A DNA stretch of 64,000 nucleotides from Plantago ovata (GCA_028274465.1 CM051455.1:131164096-131228095), one strand, 5' to 3'; positions 24,271-36,704 are shown, counted from the first letter of the stretch. Numbers and translations are program-made. Notes: generated from the sequence alone by a model not told the origin.

Positions 24271-26618
24271 TGGTAACGTTAATGGGCATCGACTTTAGTG
24301 TGGTGCATCAATTCTTGTAGTTTTATAAGTGTGGCCAAGTGGTAATGGTGCTGGAGTATCAGAGGAGATGGTATATAGGTTTATTTGGAGTTATACTGTT
24401 GGTATATATAAGTGTATATGAACTTATAAAGTGGTAAAATTGTAGTGTAGTAGTAGGGTAGTTATATTTACCATTTCAAAAAGAGAATAGAACATTAGTT
24501 TTCACCCTAGTGTTTGGGAGTAGACTCGGGGGATAAGTTTATAATTTCGTTGCCCTAATCAAATGATTTCAAGATGAAAATGCATCTACGTATAAAAATC
24601 AAAAGTTAAATTAATGATACAATTTTCACAATTAAACCCAAAACATCAACTTTCAATAAACGAACCCAAATTTCACCAAAAATTAAAATCCAATATAGGA
24701 GTATATGCCCAAACAAGCAGGAAATTCTTCCACTCCATGTAAAAAAGAGGAAAAAGAATCAGTTAATTATGCAATTACAACCACAAGGGCGGTATATCTG
24801 ATCTTGGGCCGGGGGGGGGGGGGTACTGCACCTACTAGAGATTTGGTGGTTGACCTATACTCTTTGCCCTCACATCGCGGAAACCCACTAGGGTTTTATG
24901 ATACAACCATTACCACGTTATATGGCAATGTGGTACAACCCTCAAGTAACAAGACCAATCAAATTGTTTTGTAGCAGATCTAATGAAAATTTGTAGAATG
25001 AAAATAAAAACCTACCAAATTATCATCAAATGATATATATCTTTCTTTACCACTATGAATAACGTTAAGGAAAGAAGACTTACCGATTGATTTAGATCTC
25101 TATTCGGAGCCGTTGTCTCTGTGTTTCTGATATAGGCGGTGGATGCATATGTTTTTAGGGTTTTTGACAAGAAGTGTGTATGAAGATGTTAAGATTTTGA
25201 GGTTTTGTATAATCACCTACTTGAATGTGTTGGAGAATCGCTTATTAAAATGTGCAATTTAAGGTTTTAAATACTCAAAATGGAGGTGCGACATAACATT
25301 AAAGCATTATCTACAATTCACGAAAAGCATACACAAGTTTATTTTATACTAGTCATTTGAGAATAATGCTTGAGTTGAGGCCCAATTGCAAGACCATATA
25401 TTATTAGGGAGGTAATTGACCTGATCTAAACTATTGTGGATAGTATGTATTCAACCCTATTAGATCATATAGATACTTCTACAAAGCGTATAGTGATGTT
25501 GTTAGAATCAAAATTAATATTTTGTAAGCCAAAGAACATTTATTGACTACACAAAAGGGTTTAGTGCAGCGGTAAGATGTTCCCGAGTGTTGTTCTCTCA
25601 GGACTTAACGTAACTTTGTTTGGAAATAAGCTTCGCAATCACCCAACAAGTAGTAGTTCGAATGAGATTAAGTAAATAATGTTATGCAACAAAAACACTT
25701 GTCCGGAGAGTTAGTCAATAAGAAAAACATGTTGGTGGTAGCTTAGTGGAATTGACATGCGATGGGTCACAATAATGCTTACAAGTTCAGGGCGTAAAGC
25801 CTTCAACAAGTACAACTCGCCTAGAAAAGTTTAAGACACATATCTTAAAAGGATTCAATCCATACTAATAGTGGCGGTTGTCATCCCAACCATTGGTATT
25901 CTATGAGCTATTAACGTACAACCTAAGTTGACCACACACATTGTCACTATTATTGCATTTGAAGATACGGGGTTGGGTACTTCTAAAACATACGTTGCAA
26001 TTCATAGTATAATCGACTCAAAACCTCAAGTAAGCATATTCGCAACCCATACTTCTTCAATTTCATATTCTACCACCAACACAAATGATTTATCTACTCA
26101 TATGAACAATGTAAAACAACATATCATATGAATAAGCATAAGGCATCATAATCTTTGAATAAGAAGTTACCACCGCTTGTAACAATACAGTATAAATATT
26201 GAAAAGTCACTATCGTCAATGAAATGAGATGAATGCTTGCAAAATCCTAAAGCTTTAGATCAATATCCAACCAATTACAAAGGTTTTGAGGCTCTGAAGC
26301 TCTCCGAGAATTTTAGAAAAGTGAAAAGTATATAAAATGCAACTGAAAATTGAGTTTTAAAGAAAGAATCGCCTCTGTAGTTTCAGACAGGGAGAGGCGG
26401 CCCATTCTGCTGGGTGAGGTGCCCAGGACTCGCTTACAGAGTCAGACTGCTTTTTAATAAGCTAAGACCTTGCCTCTAAATGACATCTAGGCCCTTCGGG
26501 AGCTCTATCTTCACTCTTATTAAGACTTGGCACTCTCACGCATATCTATGAAGATCGAGAGAACTTCAACGAGATCAAATTGCATCCAAAATGCGACGTT
26601 TATGCTCCAAAATCACCA
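24271..26618. other. intergenic, nothing firm
   Basis: AT-rich. A G-run of 12 lies at about 24811-24822. Minus-strand donor-like sites (GGTAAGTC near 25080) hint at an old gene, but no protein is recognised. The part near 26370-26620 has the feel of a decayed retroelement or transcript remnant, and I cannot name it. Confidence 0.4.
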
Positions 26619-26627
26619 AAATGTACC

Positions 26628-27463
26628 GGGAAAATGACGTTTTCGGTCCCAAAGTTTGAGGGGTATGGCAAATGCAGTCCCACGATTCCTCCTATCGGCA
26701 GTTTTGGTCCCTTTTCCTATTTTTTTACTTTGACTGCTGATGTGGCGATGCCACATCACTTGATGACATCATTATGATGTCATATTTAGTAAAAATTGAA
26801 AACAAAATCCAAAAAAAAAAAAAGAAAATTAAGAAGTAACTAAAAATTTCAGAAAATTTTATTATTATTATTATTTTTAAATAATTGAAAATTTAGAAGA
26901 AAAAGAACTAAACGAAAAATATTTAAAAAAAAACGAAAAAGGAAAAAAACATTGAAAATCCTAGAACTTGATTGTGTTAAAATCTAAGGAAAAAAATGGT
27001 AGTGTTCTGTAAAAATATTTAAGCATAATCTCCAAAAGTATCAAACAATATGTTCACTTAAATTTTTATAGACTCATTTTATTTTATTTTTTACTTGAAT
27101 TTTAATACATTCAAGATATAAGACTTTTATTTTTTAATGTTCTCTTTTTTTTCCCTAAATTGTTTCTTCTTAAAAGAATATACTTATGGAAGTATAATTT
27201 TTATGGAATTTGTTTTTCAAACTTTTTCTTTTTTATAATATTTTTTTAATAAATATGATGTCATAATGACGTTATCAAGAGTGATGTGGCTATATTGACT
27301 CCTTGACTTTGTTGCCACATAAGCGGTTAAAGTCAAAAAATGTGAAAAGGGACCAAATTCGCCAAATATATCAAACTTTGGGACTAAAATTACCGGTAGC
27401 ATCAAACATGGGACTGCATTTGCCATAACCCTCAAACTTTGGTACCAAAATTGCTATTTTCCC
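26628..27463. mobile_element. non-autonomous Mutator-like element (TIR-MULE), 836 bp
   Basis: Perfect 9-bp target duplication AAATGTACC at 26619-26627 and 27464-27472. Terminal inverted repeats of about 190-240 bp start GGGAAAAT; both contain CAAAGTTTGAGG and ATGGCAAATGCAGTCCCA, and further in TGGTCCCTTTTC and a CATCATTATGA-like block. The centre is A/T-rich and codes for no protein. The size, 9-bp duplication and long inverted repeats fit Mutator. Confidence 0.9.
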
Positions 27464-27472
27464 AAATGTACC

Positions 27473-28555
27473 TAAGTGCCTGAAATATGCAATACAAAAG
27501 GACGTAATTCTAATCTACAAACTAACAAAAAAATGATGCTAAAATATAGCAAAAGAAAGGGAAAAAAAAAAAAAGATGAAAAACACTATCATCACATAGC
27601 GTTTATATCCCTCGAATGTGTATGATGCCAGCGGATGAGACCAAATTCCCAATACATTTTGAGAGAAGATAAATCCCTATTTCTCTATACTTCGCAATGG
27701 TCATTAACTTTTGTTAATGACAATTACTCTCACATGTAGCACTCTACCTGCCTATCCCTATTTTCAGACACAATCAGTTGTATGATACCTTATCAAGGGT
27801 CACATGAAGGAAGGGACTGAAAGTGTTAATTTGTGACAAAGATAACATGCACGGCGTATGATACAATCCAAATAGGATTCAAAGAAGTTTTCGGTGAGTG
27901 GTGAGATAATGTACATCAATTTTGAGGTGACAAGGTGACACGGTATATTGATTTTAGTTAATGTGTTTTAAAACTTATGACTTTTACACAGGATTATCCG
28001 TAAAATTTCTACGGGTACATGTGGAATATGTGGGTATGAGTCTGTTCTTATATAATAATAATATTGTCTCTTTAAATAACCCACTATGTAATACATGTAT
28101 GTAAGATTATTTACAAAATCATGACATTTCAATTGTTTATTTTATTTTTCAATTTCTAGACGTGTCATGGGCTAGCTAGTTATATATATTTTGAGAAAAT
28201 AAATAAAAAGGATATACCAATCTTAACGTAGATCTAATCTCAACCCTTTCATTTGGTCTGTTTTTCTTTTCATAATTGTGTAAAGTTTTGCAACAAACGA
28301 GCTTATTTTCGAGATATAATGAGTCGAGCGCTCGCGAACAAATACGAGTCGAGCTTTTTAACAAGCAGCTCACAAGCATTTCGATTACTTGACGAGCCGA
28401 GCACGAGTTCGATTTTGTATGCTATCGTCGATCATGAGCAGGCCTAAAATTCTAACGATCACCAATTGACAGAGCCAAAGTTTGATCCGGATTGACTCGT
28501 TAACAACCCTATATTGATAAGTTAAGTTATTACTTATTAGACTTACCACATTATT
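27473..28555. other. intergenic, nothing firm
   Basis: AT-rich DNA. Around 28320-28445 there is a CG-containing stretch (GAGTCGAGCGCTCGCGAAC, GACGAGCCGAGCACGAG, GAGCAGGCCTA) of a type often seen in decayed plant transposons. No ends were found. Confidence 0.4.
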
Positions 28556-28560
28556 CACAA

Positions 28561-29152
28561 TGATGGACCCCCAAAAGCCTAATACTATCAGAATAGCTAA
28601 AAGACTCAAGAAGTCCAAAACCCTACCAATATTCATATACTGTAAACTGATAAACAGAACAATAAAACACAAATACCCACTAATGCCTCTATAAAAGAAT
28701 AGCAAAACCTGGCGTGGTCGAGACACTCGATTGGATCACCAACGTTGGCCTCTGGTCGACTCCTCAGTGCAAAAGAACACCTCAAAACCTTGGATACTTT
28801 AACGTCAAACGAGACGTGCCTAACGAGACAAACTAGAGCCCAATGGGGCCGGTTCCACCAAACTCTTTAACTAACTACTTTTTCATTGTATAATTAAAAG
28901 TGAATGAAGTACAATGCTTAAATAGTAAAAAACTGACTTGCTACCTAAGAAACTAACTTACGGGCTAAGAAAAGACTAACATACCTTATTACTAACTATT
29001 GGCTAAGCCCAACTAAGTCTAAACCCAACTAACGGAGTGTTCTAGAAAAAACAGTTCACCTAAACCCTAACTTATTGGCCAAGACTCAACTAATTAATTA
29101 AATAACTAATTAAATAACAAAATAAGAAGACGACGAGCCCGAGATTCCATCA
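28561..29152 (-). repeat. solo LTR, 592 bp, relative of the double-protease element
   Basis: Plus-strand ends TGATGGACCCCC and GAGATTCCATCA. Perfect 5-bp duplication CACAA (28556-28560, 29153-29157). On the minus strand it starts TGATGGAATCTCGGGC, like TGATGAGACCTCGGGTTGG of the LTRs at 3180 and 6329, and it shares diverged inner blocks with them (ATGCTTAAATAGTAAAAAAC against ATGCTTATTTATACTAGC). So it is probably an older member of that family. The orientation is inferred from this match. Confidence 0.8.
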
Positions 29153-29157
29153 CACAA

Positions 29158-29498
29158 CAATAAGATGGTTATGATATACAACAAAAGGTTCAAAATCTAA
29201 CACCTATGAAGTACTTGTTAGGTGGATTTGGCCAATCGATCCAAAAACGTAGGGAGACTTCTACTTCTTAACGGTCAAATTAAACTATGGTCAGTCAAGA
29301 GTTTTGACTCAAGACCGTGGCAGCAGGCCTGAGGTAGTAAGTACTATTGATTTTTCAAAGTTAGAATTTGTTTTTACTAGTTTCAAAGTTCTTAATTAAG
29401 AATCTTTCTCCTTATTTCAGCTTGTTTACATATAGACATCACAAAAATACTCTTTATGCTCAGGCCAAACCTAGTGAATAATTCTAATTTTTAATAAA
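29158..29498. other. upstream region of the secreted-peptide gene
   Basis: AT-rich; presumably contains the promoter and 5' UTR. The codon start at 29499 is preceded by a purine-rich AAAA context. No clear TATA box can be chosen. Confidence 0.4.
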
Positions 29499-29738
29499 AT
29501 GCACAAACCCAAGTTTCTGTTCTTCATCCTTGCTACCTTGTTGGTGTCCGACATGGCTATTTCATTTCAATATCCATGGGAGGACAGTGCAAGACATGGA
29601 TGGCGGCATAAACGTCACCCATCAGCTCCACCTCCAAGTCCAAGCTACAGTGCACCTGGTCCTGAATTTTCCTCCTTCACCGGTTCACCCTGGCCTTTAA
29701 CAGCCTCCACCACCACCAAGCAGATCACCCGGACCTAG
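29499..29738 (+). CDS. small secreted peptide precursor, proline-rich
   Basis: 79 codons plus stop. Residues 1 to about 21 form a signal peptide (basic start M-H-K-P-K, then FLFFILATLLVS), so the product should enter the secretory pathway. The mature part has YPWEDSARH, a basic segment R-H-K-R and a proline-serine stretch S-A-P-P-P-S-P. It lines up with the 58-residue product of 45400-45576: M-A-x-S, Y-P, S-x-x-H, R, then x-P-P-P-x-P, A-x-G. That pattern of signal, spacer and short Pro-rich tail is usual for plant peptide hormones (IDA, PIP, CEP and similar), but the tail matches none of the motifs I know, so no family is named. The last 25 residues have no counterpart in the relative, and an earlier frame end or shift is possible. 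Confidence 0.6.
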   Translation: MHKPKFLFFILATLLVSDMAISFQYPWEDSARHGWRHKRHPSAPPPSPSYSAPGPEFSSFTGSPWPLTASTTTKQITRT

Positions 29739-29832
29739 GGCTCCATGCTGGTGTCTATGACAATTAGTGCATTTCACAGTTCCTATTTTCTGTTTTACAC
29801 TTTTTTAGAGACATTTAAATATTGCGTGCTTA

Positions 29833-30234
29833 GACCACCCTTATCCATGAATCCAATTGTAATTTGGTTCACAATTTAGTTCATGAAGGAGTGGTTTATG
29901 AACACAAATTATATGTAGCCTTTTATCCATAAATCATTTTCAATATAGGAAACACTGTTATCTTTTTCTTTTTTTTGTTTTTATTTTGCCCATTTTCCTT
30001 AATAAAAAAGAAAGAAAAAGGTGGGAGTGGGACACTTGTCCCACTTCCACTTGTTAAAATTGGTTTGTGATTTTGCTCACAAATTGAGCAAAATCACAAA
30101 CCATTTATGGTTTGGTGTTTTTTTTGGGTCCATGAACCACTTTTTGTTCATGGTTAAGTACATGTACATCCCAAACCATTTTTACTTCTTGTTTGCCCCA
30201 ATGAACCACTTTTGGTTCATGGATAGGGATGCTC
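29833..30234. mobile_element. Tourist-like (PIF/Harbinger) MITE, 402 bp
   Basis: Flanked by TTA at 29830-29832 and 30235-30237. The left end GACCACCCTTATCCATGAA matches the reverse complement of the right end, GAGCATCCCTATCCATGAA. Direct and inverted copies of TGGTTCATG occur inside. No coding frame. It lies 95 bp behind the secreted-peptide gene and may supply its 3' end. Confidence 0.85.
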
Positions 30235-30254
30235 TTAATGTATATTTATTATAA

Positions 30255-30370
30255 CAACAAAATATAGCTCAGTTGATAAACTGCTTCCGAATAGGTGGAG
30301 GGTTCGAGTCACCAAAGAGGTAAATGAGAAACAATTATTGATCCTATTTTGCCGGTTAAAAAAATGTATC
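30255..30370 (+). repeat. possible tRNA-derived SINE fragment
   Basis: Contains an A-box-like TAGCTCAGTTGATAA (30265) and, 36 bases on, a B-box-like GGTTCGAGTC (30301), the internal pol III promoter spacing of a tRNA. The cloverleaf does not fold well, and the tail ends near GGTTAAAAAAATG. A short SINE or decayed tRNA copy is the best reading. Confidence 0.5.
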
Positions 30371-31514
30371 CCTATTACCCATCTATTATTAATGTCTAAA
30401 CACGTGATGTGCATTTTGGACATAGCATAAATGCATAATGGCTTTTTCTTGCAAACATAAACAAGTTTCAAACAGAAATTAATCCTAAAATTAATATATA
30501 AAATTGAAGTTATTCAAACACATTAACTAACTCAAACATCAGTGGATAGAAAACTAAAAACAAACAAGTCTTGGATATTACCCTTAAGATAGGTGTACTT
30601 CCTCAATAAACCTCCTTAATAAACCCAGCATCTTCACTGCTTTGCTTTGGTTGTGATCCCCTGCCCCCAGTACTCAACTGCTACTGCATATCCCATATCC
30701 GGCACCTGTCATGGCCCGAACCTGGAAAAACGGAAACGAACCCGATGGAACGGTCATCAACACATATGGACCGGCGCCATGCATGGGTGGGGTATGCAAA
30801 CATATTCACGGATGAAAACCAAGGCCTCTTCTCTATGGAGGTCAAAGTTTTCCATCGTCCAGCTCGCATGACTCGATCATCGCCTGCCCATGAGAGCAAG
30901 TTTTCGGAATCGGAATATTTAGAAGGGGCGCAGGGTGATTGTTGACGGCTCCATTGGAAATCAACGATTGAATGAGTTTCAAAACTGAATAATTGTTGCC
31001 AGTTTGTCACAATATGCATTGTTAAAGTCTATTCGTAGGAGTCATGTGTAAGATGAGATTATTTATTGGAGCCAGGACAGAATACACCCATGATCACCTT
31101 AACGCTTTTGACTGGATGGAATTCTTCCCCTCCAAAAAAAAAAAAAAACACTGGATTAAATTTTTACGTAGGATTAAATGGACCAGAGACCCGGCTGAAC
31201 CAGAAACAGAAGTATCCATTACACACTTCAACTAGAATATGCAGACACTACCTTAACCAACTTCTTCTATTATTCAGAATGGTTCATAAATGTGGAGCCA
31301 AAGGTTTACAGTTCCAGAACCCAAACCGGTCGATCGGTCCAAAACGTTGGCCAGTCAAATATATAGCGGATAGCCAATGGTCAAGAACCGAACGCCACCG
31401 TATTAAATTCAGATGAAACATGTATTTGCCCCTTATGTTTGAACTTTTACCTAAAGCGCCCCACAAAGTTTGATTTTGTGATATTTCCATGTTGTTTAGT
31501 ACTTCGTAAAAACA
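30371..31514. other. intergenic, nothing firm
   Basis: 30640-30950 is richer in G and C than its surroundings and has several short overlapping frames, none recognisable. An A-run lies at 31134-31148. Confidence 0.4.
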
Positions 31515-31519
31515 CTGTG

Positions 31520-32365
31520 GGTAAGTGTCACTCTTTCAAGGGTGTTGACATAGGATTTACCTATAGGTTCACTCAACCCCGTATTACTGGAAACAGAGCA
31601 CTTAACCGACTTTTATTGTTTTACCTATTTTAACACTAATTGATCCACACCTGTAGTTGTTTTACTTGTACAGCAAGTTTATTAGAACGTGGGAATTGTC
31701 AGATTACAATAAGGAAGAGACTTATTCAAAAAATAACTCAAAAAGGAAATCAAGTCTTAATAGGAAAAGGAGTTCTTGAAGAAGAAGTTGATTCCTAATT
31801 GAAGACTGATACCAAATCCTGTCCACATTCATCAAGGCGTGTTTCCTGATCATTGTCGATCTGGTTTTTCACTACTATATATACCAGAGGGTCGACAAGC
31901 CAGAAACCACACATGACGACACAACAATAAGAGAGCATTCGAGTTTCAGAGTTTTTATAGTTTTATTGTTTTAGTTCGTTGTGTATTTTACACTAGTTTA
32001 TATTCTAGACTTCTCTAACAGCGTATTGAAGGTAGAATAGACAGATTGGTTTCTATATCATCTTATAGGTGACTAGTGTTGTTTTACTAGGATAGATATT
32101 GAGAGTATACAACGTTGTACGAACAAGATCTTTTCTAGTTGATTTTCTGCCTTGACTGGGCATCAAGCAAGTTTACAAAAGCTGCTTGAAAAGTTTCAAA
32201 CACAGGTTCTTCTTTATATTCTACTGTGCTTTAATTTTTATATATTATCTGTGTTTGTTAATCTGCAGGTTGACGTAGGTGTTCACTGAACCCCGTAGTC
32301 AATCGTGGACCATTGGCTGGTAATTCGTACCTAATTCAAGCTCTACGACCCTTACACTCGTTTCA
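31520..32365 (+). repeat. 5' LTR of the Sirevirus-like element
   Basis: 846 bp. TATA-like CTACTATATATACC near 31871. The last 50 bases differ from the 3' LTR more than the rest does. Confidence 0.88.
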
Positions 32366-32421
32366 ATTGGCATCTATAGCTTGTTAGTTTTTTCTAAGTA
32401 ATTGTTTTTTAGGTATATACG

Positions 32422-33603
32422 ATGGATCCAGCCAAGGAAGGAAGACTTCAAGATGGTCTAGTTTATATTATTGGAAAGCGGAATTCCATGAACGTTTTTA
32501 TTTTCAAAAGACCATCCAAAAATATCTTTCAAAAGAAGTCTATCCTAAATTTTTCTCTTCGAAATTTATTTTCTAAACCTTATGCTACCGATTATGCTAA
32601 CAACTTGCGGGAGCGAGTCAATTTTTATTTCTTATCTAGCATTGAAGGTATAGATCCAGAAGAAGAGAAAATAACAGCAGAAACAAAGGATGCAACTGCT
32701 CTGTTTATCTCCATAGGAGATGTTGATGATTTTGGTGATGGTGTTGACCAGCGATGCTGCACAACCCCTACCTCAACACTAGAGCAGATATTTAAATTTG
32801 ATTATTCTGACATCTATTGTTTCCAGAGTGTTGTTATTGTTTATGCAGAATACCCCCTAGAAAGTGCAAAACCATTGAAAACTCCAAAGAGTTTGACTGT
32901 GAAGATCAGCAGAGATCGGGTTGAGAAGAGTGTTGACTAACCCTCTATAGATCCATGATTGGTAGCCTCCTATATCTTTCAGCCTCAAAACCAGACATCA
33001 TGTATGCAGTATGTGTGTGTGCTAGGTATCAATTTGATCCCAAAATCACCCACTTGAATGCTGTCAAGAAAATCCTAAGGTATGTTTCTGGAACCATTGA
33101 ATTTGGTATATGGTATACTAGAGATACTACTTTAAATCTTTGTGGTTTTTTTTTATTCTGATTGGGCTGGTGATTTAGATGATAGGAAGTCTACTAGTGG
33201 AGGATGTTTCTATATAGGAAATAACTTAGTTTCTTGGTTTAACAAAAAGCAAAACTGTGTTTCTTTGTCAATAGCTGAAGCAGAATATGTTGCAGCTGGT
33301 AGTGGGGCTACTCAACTTTTGTGGTTAAAGTCTACGTTATCAGACTATGGTCTTAAGTGTGATTCAGTGTTACTTTTATGTGATAATTTGAGTGTTATTC
33401 ATTTGTCTCATAACCCTGTACATCATGCTAGGTCTAAGCATATAGATATTAGACACCATTTTCTGAGAGAACTTGTTGAGGCTCATATTTTAGACATTGA
33501 ACATATAGAAACAACCAACCAAATTGCTGATGTGTTCACGAAGCCTTTGAATACTGAGAGATTTCTAAGTCTTAGGAGGTCTCTTGGTCTCTGCACTGTC
33601 TGA
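32422..33603 (+). pseudogene. remaining coding part of the Sirevirus-like element
   Basis: The first half (about 32422-32940) starts MDPAKEGRLQDG behind the primer site and could be a changed gag start; I do not recognise it. The second half is the C-terminal reverse transcriptase plus RNase H of a copia pol. It is broken and lacks protease, integrase and most of reverse transcriptase. Confidence 0.75.
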
Positions 33604-35407
33604 AAACTAGGGTTGTCCCAGGGGTTGACTTAACACCAAAGTCAACACCTGTGGTCTACATGTGGTTCGTGTGTCTGCATTTTCAATATTGTGTGTCTGT
33701 GATAGCATTTACTTGCTATGTGTATATTTCGTGTCAGTCTACGTGCTATGTTGCAAGTAAGTTTGTTTGTAAGATTTCTTGGAATGCATGAGAAAGAGGA
33801 ACTCTTTAAAAATTACTAGTCCCTGTTGACCCTTGTTTTGCTCACTTATTGGAAGCCCTCTCCTGGAGCTTGAACAGCTCAAACTTTTGTGATTGACAAA
33901 TATGGTCTTTCATATCTAGGAACCTTGAATTTCCTATGAGCATATCTATGCCTTTTTAACAGCAGAAAGAGCACATTAGGGGCCTTGAATTCTCTAATTG
34001 TAGCTAAACAAGTGCCACAAAGGCCCGAAAGGCAAGGAAGGTAAAACTTGTCTCCGATTTTCTGGTAATCTTTGGGTCTCAAGTCCATGAAGGTTTCGAA
34101 AGAAACAAATGCAAAAAGCTGCATTAAAAATAATGAACAACATTTAAAAAAAATATTTATGCAAAATCGCCCATGGACATTGCACTGAGATTTAAACAAA
34201 GACCAGATAACAACTTGTTTCAAACGTCTTCAAAAATAGAAAAGGGAAAAATACAGGTGAGGCTTTTGATGATTACTGAGTTTCTTGATCGAGTGTTGCC
34301 CAGGAGGTTGAACAACACCTTACCCAACACCTCTAGACTGTCTTGCGAAATTATGTGATTTCATTTTTTGTTAATGTGTTTTTTATTTTTTTGAGTCTAG
34401 GTAAACTCTATGAGTTGTGTCTAGGTGGTGGTGTACATGTAGGTCTGCATTAAAGGGGAGTGCACATATGCATTGAGGATTATCAAGGATCTTGTTTTGT
34501 TTTTAGTTAAAGTGACTAATTAAGTTAATTTCTCTATACAAAGATCCTCCATTAGTTTAATTCCTAAAGATTATTTTGCTGTCTTGATCTTGAATCTTTT
34601 ATAAAATTGTTTTTCATATTTTTGGTATTTCACCATATATCTTGTGCTTTGGTTTCTAACCTTTTTTACACATATAAATTTTGGAACATACCAAAACAAT
34701 TTTTCTGGAAGATCTTGACAGTTATGCAAGTGTGCCTTACCTTTACCACAAATCCAAACATGTCCTTACCAAAAAGGTTAGTTTATTACAAACAAAGCCT
34801 TTCCACTTTCACAAACTCCAAAACTCTCGTTTCTCTCTGTCTCCCAAACCAACCAAAGCTAGTGCGTTTGCTACCCAATTCCTACAGTTCCTGATTCTTC
34901 TACTGCTGATGTTTCTGGTACTACTTATGGTTCAGTCTACCGAGGTTTACTTTTTCATATGGCTATCTTGTAGCTTACTTACTTTGTTAGGATGATATCT
35001 CTCCGAGATGTTGAGATTGAAACTAAGCGAGATGGGGTAATAGGACTTTTTGCGACTACGGTCTGAGTTTCTTTTTGCCTATACCACACCTCAAGGGGGA
35101 GAAGTGCACAGTTCAACAAGAAAAATAAGAAGAGGTTCTGATCAAGGGGGAGCAAGTACACAGTCTGCTAGGTCTGCTTGATGTGCTGTGACGATTTGGA
35201 ATCTAATCTTTTGATTCTTATTTTGGTTTTCCTTGAAGTCTCTAATTGCTTGTAATCTATTTCTGACAAGTAGATTTAATCCTAAGTCTAAGTAGTACTT
35301 CTTCATATTTACGACTAAGCTATAGTTAGACATGTTGCATTGGTTATGTTTTATTGATCTAACTGTGAAGGTTTGGTGATGTGTAGAATAGGCAAAAAGG
35401 GGAAGAT

Positions 35408-36252
35408 TGTAAGTGTCACTGTTTCAAGGGTGTTGACATAGGGATTCACCTATAGGTTCACTCAACCCCGTATTACTGGAAACAGAGCACTTAACCGACT
35501 TTTATTGTTTTACCTATACTAACACTAATTGTTCCACAGCTGTAGTTGTTTTACTTGTGCAGGAAGTTTATTAGAACGTGGGAATTGTCAGATTACAATA
35601 AGGAAGAGACTTATTCAAAGAAGAACTAAAAAATGAAATCAAGTCTTAATAGGAAAAGGAGTTCTTGAAGAAGAAGTTGATTCCTAATTGAAGACTGATA
35701 CCAAATCCTGTCCACATTCATCAAGACGTGTTTCCTGATCATTGTCGATCTGGTTTTTCACTACTATATATACCAGAGGGTCGACAAGCCAGAAACCACA
35801 CATGACGACACAACAATAAGAGAGCATTCGAGTTTCAGTGTGTTTATAGTTTTATTGTTTTAGTTCGTTGTGTCTTTTACACTAGTTTATATTCTAGACT
35901 TCTCTAACAGCGTATTGAAGGTAGAATAGATAGATTGGTTTCTATATCATCTTATAGGTGACTAGTGTTGTTTTACTAGGATAGATATTGAAAGTATACA
36001 GCGTTGTACCAACAAGATCTTTTCTAATTGATTTTCTTCCTTGACTGGCATCAAACAAGCTTACAAAAGCTGCTTGAAAAGTTTCAAACACAGGTTCTTC
36101 TTTATATTCCGCTGTGCTTTAATTTTTATATATTATCTGTGTTTGTCAATCTGCAGGTTGACGTAGATGTTCACTGAACCCCGTAGTCAATCGTGGACCA
36201 TTGGCTGGTAATTTGTATCTAAAGCAAGTTATTCCGATCCTACATTCTTTCA
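35408..36252 (+). repeat. 3' LTR of the Sirevirus-like element
   Basis: 845 bp, TGTAAGTGTC...CATTCTTTCA, preceded by the purine tract AAAAAGGGGAAGAT. Confidence 0.9.
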
Positions 36253-36399
36253 CTGTGACAGATGATTATGACTCTGAAATTAAATAATAGATCGATGTCC
36301 ATTTTACCTCACAAAAAGTAAAAACCAAGGGTGTTAAATCATTAATTAATTTTCCCAAATAAGGATTAAAGAACTAAACTTGATGAAGAAGAGAGAGAT

Positions 36400-36620
36400 C
36401 CACGACGAAGCCAGAATTTTTTTTCGCCCCGTGCTAATTGATATAGTTATATAAATTTAAATAAGAATGTATTTTAATGTATAAAATATATATTTATCTT
36501 CATATTATTAGTTCATTATAATTTCCAAATATCACATATATATAAACTAAATTGTATTATTTAAGATTAAAGGTAAAAGAGAAGAATCGAACTAAAAATA
36601 ACCTGTGCTAAGTCTAATAA
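36400..36620. other. possible hAT-like terminus remnant
   Basis: CGACGAAGCCAGAATTTTTT near 36401-36422 resembles one end of plant hAT-like elements. No second end or target duplication is seen, partly because the MULE begins at 36630. AT-rich otherwise. Confidence 0.3.
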
Positions 36621-36629
36621 TTTATTTTT

Positions 36630-36704
36630 GGGCGATTTACATATGGACCCCCTCTTATGCGACGTAATTACGATTTTTCCCCCGTTATGCAAAGATTTAC
36701 ATAT
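36630..36704 (+). repeat. left terminal inverted repeat of the MULE
   Basis: Starts GGGCGATTTACATATGGACC. Matches the reverse complement of 42073-42147 at most positions, including a perfect 20-base core and a second block near ATGCAAAGATTTACAT. Confidence 0.9.

Larger units (their letters stand above)
31520..36252 (+). mobile_element. Sirevirus-like Ty1/copia element with both LTRs, reduced and broken
   Basis: LTRs 31520-32365 and 35408-36252, target duplication CTGTG (31515-31519, 36253-36257). The first base of the 5' LTR is no longer T. The primer-binding site ATTGGCATCTATAGC follows at 32366, like the initiator-Met tRNA site. The inner part is only 3 kb: a short open region of unclear nature (about 32420-32940), an RNase H region (about 32955-33600; A-E-A-E-Y-V-A-A, H-A-R-S-K-H-I-D-I-R-H-H-F, ADVFTKPL), then 1.8 kb without clear coding. 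Purine tracts recur at about 34455, 35092, 35146 and 35395, a Sirevirus hallmark. Most of gag-pol is absent, and a handful of breaks is seen in what remains. The LTRs differ by roughly 4-5 %, suggesting an age of one to two million years. Confidence 0.88.

Noticed and set aside
24310-24370. GTGGCCAAGTGGTAATGG as a tRNA or SINE A box
   Set aside because: No B box at the proper distance and no cloverleaf.
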